NCBI GenBank assembly: GCA_947258435.1
Contig: CAMYID010000010.1
Coordinates: 1 to 38,231, forward strand
Direction: 5' to 3'
Length of the DNA: 38,231 bases
Origin: an uncultured Alphaproteobacteria bacterium
GTDB taxonomy: Bacteria; Pseudomonadota; Alphaproteobacteria; UBA11222
A program made the translations under genes and the position numbers. The notes beneath the pieces were generated by a model, which was not told the DNA's origin, made no database searches, and saw only the letters and a list, made by a program, of their open reading frames with translations. Shown one piece after another: positions 23,713 through 32,918 of the stretch (position 1 is its first letter; the number at the start of each line of letters is the position of its first letter).

Positions 23713-26700
23713 ATGATCAATGGCAATCTGTTTCTTTGCGGGTTAGTAAAGACAGCCTTACGCCGTCTGTGTGGGCGGAAATTTCTACTTTTAGTAGGTA
23801 TGGGCTGGTTGGCTCTGATGGCCGGCGGGGCATCTCTATCGGTCAGTGCGGCATCCGCTGAACCCAATATTTCCTACGTACCGTCATCTTCTGTTGGCAA
23901 TCTCGCGGGTGAGTTTTCGGTCAATGGCAATGGCTCTGCGGTACATGCATTCGCTATTACGGTTCCTCCGGGCACAAATGGTCTCGCGCCTAATCTGTCG
24001 CTGACCTATGACAGCCATCGCGGCAATGGCTATCTGGGGATGGGATGGGCGCTGAACGGCCTGTCGGCAATTACCCGTTGCGGCGCGAATTACCGGACCG
24101 ATGGTTATAAGGCCGGGGTCGATTATTCGGCGCGCGACCGGTTCTGCCTGGACGGGCGCCAGCTGATCGCGGCAAGCGGCACCTATGGCGGGGACGGTGC
24201 TGTCTATCATACGGAACAGGAAACCTGGACGCTGCTGACATCGCATGGCAATTGCGGCAGGGGGCCGTGCTATTTTTCCGCCACCGATAAAGACGGGAAC
24301 ACGCTCAGTTTCGGTGCGACAACGGGGCAGGGCGGTTCGCGCATTCTTGCGGCAGGGAGGACAGATGGCGCGGTCAGAACCTGGGCGATCGACCGGTTTG
24401 CCGACCTTAACGGCAATGCGACGAGTGTCTCATATTTCGCTGATGCAGATAGTGGCGAATATTACCCCACAAGCATTGATTATACACATAACGATGCACA
24501 GTCCCTGTCGGCGCAGCGATCGGTCCGGTTTGCCTATGCGCAACGCCCCGACCCTGTGCGCCGTTATCTTGGCGGGTCTCAGATCGCACTAACCAAGCGG
24601 ATGACCGGGATTTCCACCCATGTGACCGTCGGCGGGCAGGATCAGACGATCCTTGCCTATAAATTCGCCTATGAACAAAGTGGCTGGACAAAACGCAGCC
24701 GGCTGACATCCGTAACCATGTGCGATGCGGCGGATATCTGTTTCCCCCCGACAGGTTTCAGCTGGCAGACCGAAACCGGTAGTTTCCAGCCGAGCACGAG
24801 CCAGCTTCCCGGGCCGACATATGTCATCCTGGATTCCAGGCTCTACGCTTTTGGCGTTCTGATGGATTTCAACGGAGACGGAATTGCCGACTATTCCAAG
24901 GCGACCGAGTTTCTGACCGGCGGCACTCCTACCCAGGAGCTGAAGGTTTATCTTGGTAAAACCGACGGGAGTTTTGCTGATGCGGGCTATTCGCTGCCCG
25001 GCCCGCTTTATCAGGTGACAGCGCAGAATGTGGTGCGTACCGGTATTCTGCAGGACATCAATGGCGACGGGATCCTGGACTTTTCAAAGGCATTGCGGAA
25101 CGAGGATTCGGGGCAGAGCGATTTTACGGTCTATCTGGGTTCGGCGCAGGGTTTCACGGCCCAGCCAAATTATCAGCTGCCCGGGCAGCTCTTCTGGCAG
25201 ATCAACGGGCAGACCCTTGATAGCGGCATTCTTCAGGATCTTAATGGCGACGGATTGCCTGATTACTCGCGCGCAACATTACTGGCGGCTACCGGTGAGC
25301 AGATCCTCGAAATCTACAAGGGCACAGGCACCGGATTTGAGAGCACGGGAACATCGCTGCCCGGACCGGTTTACACGATTTCGGGGACGACTGCGCTTGA
25401 AACCGGTCTGATCCGGGACATCAACGGTGACGGTATTGCGGACTTCTCGCCCGCGACGGTGAATGCGGATAACGGACAGTCCGATCTCAAAGTCTATCTG
25501 GGCCAGACGCCGGACTTCACCTATCGCTATGCATTCGATCTGCCGGGGCAGATGTTGTGGCAGGTGAACGGGCAGATCCTCGATTCCGGTGTGCTGATTG
25601 ATATTAATGGCGATGGTATCGTTGATTACTCGCGGGCAACGCGTCTTGAATCGACCGGTGAGCAGTTGCTTGATTTATATCTGGGGACCGGCAATGGCTT
25701 TATCGATGCGGGTTATGATTTGCCAGGCCCCACTTATTCGATTCTCAACAATGTTTCTTATACACAAGGCCTGCTCACTAACTGGAATCAGGATGGAACC
25801 ACCCGTTATTCGCGGGCGACGGAGTGGGTCGGTAGCGGCAATAGCGATCTGACAGTTTATCTTGGCAGTGGCACCGGTTTTACCGATTCGGGTTATGAAT
25901 TACCCAAGGCAATGTTTCGTGTCCTCGATACAGGGACATACGCCAATGCGGTTTATCAGGATATCAATGGCGATGGGCTGACCGACTTTGTCGACTCAGT
26001 CTGCGTTATGCAGGCCAATGGTGTGCTGACTAACTGCAGTCTTGGCGTCTCCCTGGCGTCGGGGCCTTTTTCGGACTTGTTGTCGACAATCACAAATGGC
26101 TTCGATGGCGCAACGCAAATTACCTATGCGCCGCTTACTTCCGATATCTACACGGCTGCCACGGATATCGAATATCCCCTGCGTGAGGCGGCAGGTGCCT
26201 ATATCGCGGTCTCCGGGTACACGAACTCCGATGGGCGCGGTAACAGCTACGCTTACGGCATGTCATATGCCGGCGCATTGTCCGATGTGATCGGATATGG
26301 CTGGATCGGTTTTGGTTCTGTCGCAAAAATCCAGCAGGCGGATGGCCGGAAATCAGTTGCCAATTACGATCAGACTTATCCCTATTACGGGCTTGTAACA
26401 AGCAGCGAGACCCGGAATGCAAACGGTGACCTTCTGATCGGCACCGCGTTTCAGTATGTCGATGTTGCGCCGCAGAACCTGCAGGATCTTAAAATTCACC
26501 AACCGCTGCGCAGCCGTGAGACGATCACGCACTATACGAATAACAGTGCGGTCTACTCTCTGGAAAAAGCTTATGAATACGACAGTTATGGCAACATAAC
26601 GATCACATCAGATCTCGGCGACCCGGCGACGACAGATGATGATTTTTATAACTGTGTTCGTTATCTCAACGATACGGGGGCCGGTCGATATGGCTATCCG

Positions 26701-29700
26701 TTGCAGGACAAAGTCACGCGCACCAAGCAATCCTGTCAGTCCTTTGTCGGAGCGGCCGACGCGTCGGCTGTTGTGTGGGATCCGACGACGGATTTGCGGT
26801 GGTCCAAGACCGAGTATGACGCGAACATGAATGCGTTGCGCAAATTCGTTTATGACGACACGCATTCGGATTTTCTGACCACAACTTATAGCTACGACGC
26901 TTTCGGCAATACGTTGAGCGCGACGAGCCCGGCGGGCAACACAACGAGCTTCAACTACGACACGATCTATCACACCTTCCTGACACGAACGACGACACCT
27001 ACGCTGCAGCGGAATGGTACGGGCTATCAGATGACTTCCCGTACAAGCTTTGAACCCGGTTTTGGTATGCTCGTTGAGACTGTGGATGCGAACGGGGTTC
27101 AGAAATCGCAGGATATCGATGGGTTCGGCCGTCCTGTCACCGTTTATGGGCCAAACCCGCAAGGAACCAGAACCGCACTCACAACAACCGTCTGGGGCGA
27201 AACTTCCGGTGCCTATTACCTCGAGACCCGGCAGCGACCGGGCTGGGATGTAGGCGATACGTCCAACTGGTATTGGGAGCGCGATTTTGTCGACGGACTC
27301 GGGCGCGACTACAAGCAGCAGAAATACGGTGTCAAAACGGGCGGCCCCGCGGCGGTTGAAACACAGATCGTATTTGACGATGTCGGGCGGACCTATCAGA
27401 AATCGGCACCTTATTACAACGGCGACCCGGTGCCGTTCACCACCATGTTATATGACGACTATAACCGGCCCACAGATGTGACAAGCCCGGCCGGTGTTAC
27501 CGAAAAGATCGATTACGATCAGGGGGGGCTGAAAATCAGCCGCACGGCCGCTTTTGGGACTGCAGATGCACAGACGGTGATCAGCTATATGACGCCACGG
27601 GGGCGTACGTATCAAACCGTCGATCCGAACGGGCTGACAACGACGTTCAGCTACGATCCGCTTGGTCAGTTGCTGAGTGCCGCAACCAGCCCGGATGCAC
27701 GCTCGAGCAGTTACAGTTACGATTCACTTGGCAGACATTTAACTGCCGCAACAACCGACTCCGGTGAGACAAGCTGGGCCTATGACGCAAACGGGTTATT
27801 GGCCACGATCACCGATGCCGCAGGGTACGAAGTTGCCTATTCCGGGTATGACGCGCTCAATCGGTTGACGGAGCAGGTACTGACCGCCGGATCAAATGTT
27901 ACCACCATCAACTATGCCTATGACAACCCGTCAATTCCCAACGGGTTGGGCAATCAAAGCGAAATAACGATAAGCCAGCCAACCCTTTCAACGGCCAACT
28001 ATACTTATCTCAGCTATTCTGCTTACGGACAGGTAACTGCGGGAAATACCGACCTGGCAGGCGAAGTTTACCACTATGGTTCGGAATATGATCCGGTTGG
28101 CCGGGTTACCCTTGCGACCTATCCGAATGGCGCGGCCATTTCGTCAAGCTACCTGACAGCCGATAATATCGGGACTGTGTCCTACCAGCCCTCGCAAGGC
28201 GAAGCATTACAAGAATATGTTCACTATTCGGACTATACCGCGCTTGGAAAACCCGAGAATACGGAACTCTCCATCCCCTCAATCACGATTGCGGAGAGTT
28301 TCTTTCCTGTTGGTCCATCATACCCCCTGTTGAAAACAGCAACGGTTACGGGCGTACAATCGGCGGTGCTGGGCGCGCATAGCTATCAGTGGAACAAGCT
28401 GAACGCACTGACCGCTGTGACCGATACAAAAATATCGGCCAACAGCGAAACCTATGGCTATGACAATCAGCCGCTTAACGCGGATATGGGCTTTCTGACC
28501 CAGGCGGAGGGGCCGTACGGCACTCGCGCCTACACATATGACCAGATCGGTAATATGACCGGCAAAGCGGGAGTAAGCTACAACTATGCAGCCAATTCCG
28601 ATCGCCTGACGGCAACCTCGGATGGTGAGAGTTTCACGTATCTAGACAATGGTAATGTAAGTCAGCGCAGCGCGTCTGATGGCACAGCAAAATTTGCTTA
28701 TGATGCGGTCGGGCAGCTGCTGAAAATCGATTTCACACCTTCGACCGGTGCGGCGCAGTCAGCGGCTTATGCCTATGATCATGCCGGACGCCTGATGTAT
28801 GAAAAAAGGCTGGGTGCGGCAGGGGGCACCTACTGGGTGTCGCAGTTCTTTGAAGTTACAGACCTTGGCAATGGCAGTTTTCAGCATACTGCCTATGTGC
28901 CTGGCGCGTTCGGGCCGATCGCGGCGATCACCGGTACAGGCCGCGGTAACAGCTGGTCGCCAACCGCAGATGCCCGAATGCCTGCAAACAGGCGGGCAGC
29001 GCTCGATTCGTCAGGAACTGGGGGGGGTAGCGGCGAAGAGCCTTTGCTGGCATCACTGGGCTGGGTCGGTGCCTTGTTCGCGGGGCTGGCATTTCTCGCA
29101 ATCTATTTTTCAAAGGGGCATGCGGAACGGCGGCCGCGTTTATTCGCCGCCATAACGCCCTTTGTCGCCGCGAGCTTTCTGTTGCATTCGACAGTACCTG
29201 CATTTGCGACATTAACGCCGGGCGCAAATGGTGCGGGTATTCCAACCCCGGGAACGGTCTTCTTTGTACCTAACCGTTTGAACAGTACGGTACTGGTGAC
29301 CGATGAAGCGGGTCGGACCACCGCCTCAGTCGCCTATTTGCCTTATGGCGCGATAGATCAGGCGCATAGTTCCGGTACCGATAATTTCAGACCTAAATTC
29401 CTGTCCCAGGAATGGGATGCGCAGTCGGGCATGTATCGGCTTGGCGCGCGCTTCTATGATCCGGCGCTGGGCCGTTTTCTGACGCCCGACCCTGCGCGCC
29501 AATATAAAAGCCCGTATATCTATTCAGGTAATAATCCGGTCACCTATGTCGATCCAAGTGGCGAGTTCGCATTCATCGCGGCCATCGTTATCGGCGCGGT
29601 GGTCGGCGCCTATTTCGGTGGGGCGGCGCTCAACCATGACTATAACCCGCTGCATTGGAACTGGAGTTCGGGCAAGACATATGCCGGGCTTTTGGCAGGT

Positions 29701-31011
29701 GGTGCGATTGGCTCCGTCGGTGCGGCGGCGGGCGGCCTTGCAGTTGAGGCAGGTGTTGCTGTGGGAGCAGCCGGCGGTCTTGCTGCCGAGGCTGCGGGTG
29801 TCGCGATCGGTATTGCCGGTCAGGCAGCGGTCGGCGCTGGCGAAAATGCGGCATTTACGGCACTTGGGGGCGGCAGCAGCAAGGAAATACTGGAATCTGC
29901 CGGTCAGGGCGCGCTGTTTGGTGCGGTTTTTGAAGCTGGTGGGCAGGCGGTTGGCGCTGCGGCTTCACGCTTTGCCCGGGGTGAGGGGCAGATCGCGGAA
30001 GAAGAAGCCCTCGGTGCGCGTCGTCAGCTTGCTGAAAACAGCGGTGAGGAAAGCAGTGAAATCTGTCAGCTCAGTTTTCCTGCCAATGTGCCGATCCTGC
30101 TGGGTGACGGGCGCTCTGTACCGATATCCGAGGTAGAGGTCGGAGACCAGGTGTTGGCGCGTGACCTGCGGGCATCTGAAAAATCTGTGTTTCAGGTAAC
30201 TGAAACATTCAGCCGGATGACCACGGATTTTGTCGAGTTGACGTTTGAAAGTGGTGAGCGGCTGGCAGTTACCCCAACGCATCCGTTCCGGCTTTATAAA
30301 CGCGGCTGGGTAGAGGCAAAGGATCTGGGTGAAGGCTCGCTTATTCATGCTGCCGGGGAACGGGCCGTGCGGGTTACAGGTGCCAGGCCGATTACCCGCG
30401 ATGAACCGGTTCCAGTGCATAATTTCGAGGTTGCCGGTGCTCATAACTATTTTGCGGGCAAGGAAGAACTGCTTGTCCACAACGGTAATGGGGGCGCGCA
30501 AAAGAAGCAGCGTGTCTGTACAGCATCGATCGATTCGGCGACCGGCGTCGTGACGGAAACCTGGAACAGATCCGAGCTTAAGCGGCGCTATCCCAAGACA
30601 TCGGACAGGCAGGCGCTTGAACGCGATATCCGTGCCAAGCATAGAAATGCCAATAAATTCATGAAACAACATGGGATCAAGGCGGAAACCCGCGCGCCCA
30701 AAAAGGTCAGGACGCGCAGTAAGGAGTGGGTACGGTGGAAGTGGAAACAGAAAGGGCTGCCGGGCTCGCCGCCCAAGTCAATCCGCGCTGCGCTGAAGAT
30801 CATTCGCTCGCACCCGTTCAATCAGGATGTCGACGAATATCTGACCCGCGTTCAGGGGGGGTTGACCGTGTTTGAAGGTTATCCCGATAATCAGGGACCG
30901 CTCAATTCCTTTGTAAACCAGACATCGGGCGCGGCGATGGGGGCATTGTCTCGCTCAGGGCCCTCCCAGCCTATTACCCGGTTTCAGGCAAAATTCGTTA
31001 CCAAGCTGTGA
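23713..31011 (+). CDS. Giant secreted SpvB/TcdB-RHS polymorphic toxin with HINT domain
   Basis: 2432 residues from ATG 23713 (GGGGGG upstream). Sec-type signal to about residue 50, ending SVSAASA. SpvB-like N-terminus (about 55-320; FAITVPPGTNGLAPNLSLTY, then MGWALNG). Seven FG-GAP/VCBS repeats, each with a DxNxDG calcium loop (Asp385, 448, 509, 569, 630, degenerate 690, 750). A TcdB-middle-like region, then RHS/YD repeats (about 1000-1730). A Gly/Ser linker with two membrane helices (about 1781-1830), the RHS core FYDPALGRFLTPDP and NPVTYVDPSG (Asp1947), an Ala/Gly-rich stretch (1950-2080), and a pretoxin-HINT domain from Cys2118 (TPTHPF motif) to His2256-Asn2257. The last 175 residues are a basic domain I do not recognise and the likely toxin. 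The stop overlaps the ankyrin gene. Export route beyond Sec is unclear. Confidence 0.92.
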   Translation: MINGNLFLCGLVKTALRRLCGRKFLLLVGMGWLALMAGGASLSVSAASAEPNISYVPSSSVGNLAGEFSVNGNGSAVHAFAITVPPGTNGLAPNLSLTYDSHRGNGYLGMGWALNGLSAITRCGANYRTDGYKAGVDYSARDRFCLDGRQLIAASGTYGGDGAVYHTEQETWTLLTSHGNCGRGPCYFSATDKDGNTLSFGATTGQGGSRILAAGRTDGAVRTWAIDRFADLNGNATSVSYFADADSGEYYPTSIDYTHNDAQSLSAQRSVRFAYAQRPDPVRRYLGGSQIALTKRMTGISTHVTVGGQDQTILAYKFAYEQSGWTKRSRLTSVTMCDAADICFPPTGFSWQTETGSFQPSTSQLPGPTYVILDSRLYAFGVLMDFNGDGIADYSKATEFLTGGTPTQELKVYLGKTDGSFADAGYSLPGPLYQVTAQNVVRTGILQDINGDGILDFSKALRNEDSGQSDFTVYLGSAQGFTAQPNYQLPGQLFWQINGQTLDSGILQDLNGDGLPDYSRATLLAATGEQILEIYKGTGTGFESTGTSLPGPVYTISGTTALETGLIRDINGDGIADFSPATVNADNGQSDLKVYLGQTPDFTYRYAFDLPGQMLWQVNGQILDSGVLIDINGDGIVDYSRATRLESTGEQLLDLYLGTGNGFIDAGYDLPGPTYSILNNVSYTQGLLTNWNQDGTTRYSRATEWVGSGNSDLTVYLGSGTGFTDSGYELPKAMFRVLDTGTYANAVYQDINGDGLTDFVDSVCVMQANGVLTNCSLGVSLASGPFSDLLSTITNGFDGATQITYAPLTSDIYTAATDIEYPLREAAGAYIAVSGYTNSDGRGNSYAYGMSYAGALSDVIGYGWIGFGSVAKIQQADGRKSVANYDQTYPYYGLVTSSETRNANGDLLIGTAFQYVDVAPQNLQDLKIHQPLRSRETITHYTNNSAVYSLEKAYEYDSYGNITITSDLGDPATTDDDFYNCVRYLNDTGAGRYGYPLQDKVTRTKQSCQSFVGAADASAVVWDPTTDLRWSKTEYDANMNALRKFVYDDTHSDFLTTTYSYDAFGNTLSATSPAGNTTSFNYDTIYHTFLTRTTTPTLQRNGTGYQMTSRTSFEPGFGMLVETVDANGVQKSQDIDGFGRPVTVYGPNPQGTRTALTTTVWGETSGAYYLETRQRPGWDVGDTSNWYWERDFVDGLGRDYKQQKYGVKTGGPAAVETQIVFDDVGRTYQKSAPYYNGDPVPFTTMLYDDYNRPTDVTSPAGVTEKIDYDQGGLKISRTAAFGTADAQTVISYMTPRGRTYQTVDPNGLTTTFSYDPLGQLLSAATSPDARSSSYSYDSLGRHLTAATTDSGETSWAYDANGLLATITDAAGYEVAYSGYDALNRLTEQVLTAGSNVTTINYAYDNPSIPNGLGNQSEITISQPTLSTANYTYLSYSAYGQVTAGNTDLAGEVYHYGSEYDPVGRVTLATYPNGAAISSSYLTADNIGTVSYQPSQGEALQEYVHYSDYTALGKPENTELSIPSITIAESFFPVGPSYPLLKTATVTGVQSAVLGAHSYQWNKLNALTAVTDTKISANSETYGYDNQPLNADMGFLTQAEGPYGTRAYTYDQIGNMTGKAGVSYNYAANSDRLTATSDGESFTYLDNGNVSQRSASDGTAKFAYDAVGQLLKIDFTPSTGAAQSAAYAYDHAGRLMYEKRLGAAGGTYWVSQFFEVTDLGNGSFQHTAYVPGAFGPIAAITGTGRGNSWSPTADARMPANRRAALDSSGTGGGSGEEPLLASLGWVGALFAGLAFLAIYFSKGHAERRPRLFAAITPFVAASFLLHSTVPAFATLTPGANGAGIPTPGTVFFVPNRLNSTVLVTDEAGRTTASVAYLPYGAIDQAHSSGTDNFRPKFLSQEWDAQSGMYRLGARFYDPALGRFLTPDPARQYKSPYIYSGNNPVTYVDPSGEFAFIAAIVIGAVVGAYFGGAALNHDYNPLHWNWSSGKTYAGLLAGGAIGSVGAAAGGLAVEAGVAVGAAGGLAAEAAGVAIGIAGQAAVGAGENAAFTALGGGSSKEILESAGQGALFGAVFEAGGQAVGAAASRFARGEGQIAEEEALGARRQLAENSGEESSEICQLSFPANVPILLGDGRSVPISEVEVGDQVLARDLRASEKSVFQVTETFSRMTTDFVELTFESGERLAVTPTHPFRLYKRGWVEAKDLGEGSLIHAAGERAVRVTGARPITRDEPVPVHNFEVAGAHNYFAGKEELLVHNGNGGAQKKQRVCTASIDSATGVVTETWNRSELKRRYPKTSDRQALERDIRAKHRNANKFMKQHGIKAETRAPKKVRTRSKEWVRWKWKQKGLPGSPPKSIRAALKIIRSHPFNQDVDEYLTRVQGGLTVFEGYPDNQGPLNSFVNQTSGAAMGALSRSGPSQPITRFQAKFVTKL

Positions 31012-31736
31012 CAAGTGACCTAAATTATGCCCTGTTCGGCGCGGCTGCCGATGGCGATATCGCTGGTCTTCGCGAACTGATTGGGATGGGTGCCGATCCG
31101 CATGCAGAGGAAGAGGAGGCTTTGTGTATCGCCGCGCAGGAAGGGCAGCTAAAAGCAGTACAGTTTCTGCTGTCGTTGGGCGCGGATATTGCTGCGCAGG
31201 AAAATGCCGCTGTGCGCCTTGCTGCAGAGCAGGGACATTTGCATGTGGTCAGATATCTTGTCGAACAAGGCGCAGATGCGTTTGCCAAAGCAAGCTATGC
31301 GCTTGGCATGGCAGCCCAGAACGGTCATCTGGAAGTGCTTGATTATTTATACAGCCAGGGGGCGGACCTGACGCAGCGTGCGCATAGCCTTGCCACTGTT
31401 GCCGCAAGTCACGGACAGACGGAAATTCTGAAATTTTTACAGGCACATGGTGTGCGCATGGATGCGGAAGAAGGAGGCGGGCTTCTGACTGCGGCGCGTG
31501 AAGGTTACGTGGAAACGGTGGCTTACCTGCTGGAGGCGGGAGTCGACGCCCGCGCGCGAAATAGCGGTGCGTTGGCGCTCGCTGCGTTGAATGGACATAC
31601 AAGGATTGTGATGCTTTTACTGGCCGCCGGTGCAGACGCCTTTGCTAATGATGCCGCTGCAATAACCCTTGCCCGGGAACAAGGGCATAGGCAAATCGTC
31701 GAACTGTTGCAGGCCGTTCCACAGCGGACATCCTGA
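31008..31736 (+). CDS. Ankyrin-repeat protein, probable immunity protein
   Basis: 242 residues made almost wholly of about seven ankyrin repeats of 33 residues (for example ALCIAAQEGQLKAVQFLLSL, then GADIAAQ). The GTG start overlaps the toxin gene stop (GTGA), so translation is coupled. There is no signal peptide, so it stays in the cytoplasm, where an immunity protein to a processed toxin domain would act. Ankyrin proteins are known immunity proteins in polymorphic-toxin loci; assignment here rests on that and the tight coupling. Some repeats lack the canonical TPLH, reading instead ALxxAAxxGH. Confidence 0.85.
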   Translation: MTSDLNYALFGAAADGDIAGLRELIGMGADPHAEEEEALCIAAQEGQLKAVQFLLSLGADIAAQENAAVRLAAEQGHLHVVRYLVEQGADAFAKASYALGMAAQNGHLEVLDYLYSQGADLTQRAHSLATVAASHGQTEILKFLQAHGVRMDAEEGGGLLTAAREGYVETVAYLLEAGVDARARNSGALALAALNGHTRIVMLLLAAGADAFANDAAAITLAREQGHRQIVELLQAVPQRTS

Positions 31737-31960
31737 CCGCCGGAAACAGGGTGCGCGAACATCCCGGTCACTCAGCAAGACCTGCCATTCCCTTTCCATG
31801 GCATTTGTCCATTGCTCGCCCCGTGAAGCTTTGCAGCATTGCCTGACTGCGTTGTTTCCGACGCGGTATCATGCCTCATGGTGTTTGCAATTCCGTGCGC
31901 CTGGGTTGCCTGGCGGCATGGGTTGACCTGGTATCCGTCGCAGCCCTTGATGGCGGCGGG

Positions 31961-32908
31961 TTATACCGCCGGCGTCAGGACCGCGACTGCGAACAGGTCA
32001 TGAGGGTCTGTGATAAATTCAGCTACCCGCCAACCTGTGTCTGCGGCAAGATTTGTAAAGCTGTCTTTGGTGTATTTGTGGCTGTTCTCGGTGTGAATCG
32101 TCTCGCCGGTATGAAAAGCGTAATGCGTGCCGGCAATAGTCACGGTTTGCTCATACAGGCTGACAAGGTGCATTTCAATCCGCGAGCAATCGTTGTTCCA
32201 GCGTGCTTCATGCGCAAAGCCCGACAGGTTGAAATTCGCCCCTAGCTCGCGATTCATGCGGCGTAAGACATTGCGATTGAAGGCGGCTGTTACCCCCTTG
32301 GCATCATCATAAGCCGCGATCAGGGTTTCGGCATCTTTCACAAGGTCGATGCCGATGATGAAATGTTCCATCTGTGGCCATTCATGGACCTGCCGTAGCA
32401 GATCTGCGGCCTGGGTGGGCAGGAAGTTGCCGATCGTCGAACCGGGGAAAAAGCCGGCCTTGCACATTTTGTGATAGGGGGCGGGCAGTGAAAGCGGGCG
32501 GGTAAAATCGGCGACGATCGGCACAATTTCAAGCGCAGGATAAAGTTGCCGCAGATCGCGCGCGACCCCATGCAGAAATTCTCCGGAAATATCGATTGGC
32601 AGATATGCGGCGAGATGCGGCGCCGCCTCGATCAGTGTACGTGTTTTTCGCGACGCGCCGCTGCCCAGTTCGACCAGTGCGCCGTCTCTGGGGAGATAAC
32701 GCGCCAGTTTGTCGGCATTGTGCGCCAGAATGGCGAGTTCCGTACGGGTCGGATAATATTCGGCTAATTCGGTGATTTCTTCGAACAGGGCGCTGCCGGC
32801 TTCGTCGTAGAACCATTTGGGTTCCAGGCTTTTGGGCTGCGCTGCGAGGCCCTGGCGCGCCGCATGCAACAGGGCGGCATTCTCGCCGGTCTCTTTGATG
32901 TCAGACAT
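31961..32908 (-). CDS. egtD: L-histidine N-alpha-methyltransferase EgtD
   Basis: 315 residues (Mycobacterium EgtD has 321). Trimethylates histidine to hercynine with S-adenosylmethionine, the first step of ergothioneine synthesis. Motifs: PKSLEPKWFYDEAGSALFEE near the N-terminus, ALVELGSGASRKTRTLIEAA (methyl-donor site), FFPGSTIGNF and IGIDLVKDAETLIAAYDDAK (substrate pocket region of the family). ATG 32908 is chosen because AAGAG lies 7 nt upstream and it follows the egtB stop by 10 nt; an upstream in-frame ATG at 32938 would overlap egtB. Last gene of the DUF427-egtB-egtD operon. Confidence 0.95.
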   Translation of the reverse strand: MSDIKETGENAALLHAARQGLAAQPKSLEPKWFYDEAGSALFEEITELAEYYPTRTELAILAHNADKLARYLPRDGALVELGSGASRKTRTLIEAAPHLAAYLPIDISGEFLHGVARDLRQLYPALEIVPIVADFTRPLSLPAPYHKMCKAGFFPGSTIGNFLPTQAADLLRQVHEWPQMEHFIIGIDLVKDAETLIAAYDDAKGVTAAFNRNVLRRMNRELGANFNLSGFAHEARWNNDCSRIEMHLVSLYEQTVTIAGTHYAFHTGETIHTENSHKYTKDSFTNLAADTGWRVAEFITDPHDLFAVAVLTPAV

Positions 32909-32918
32909 TACGCGCTCT

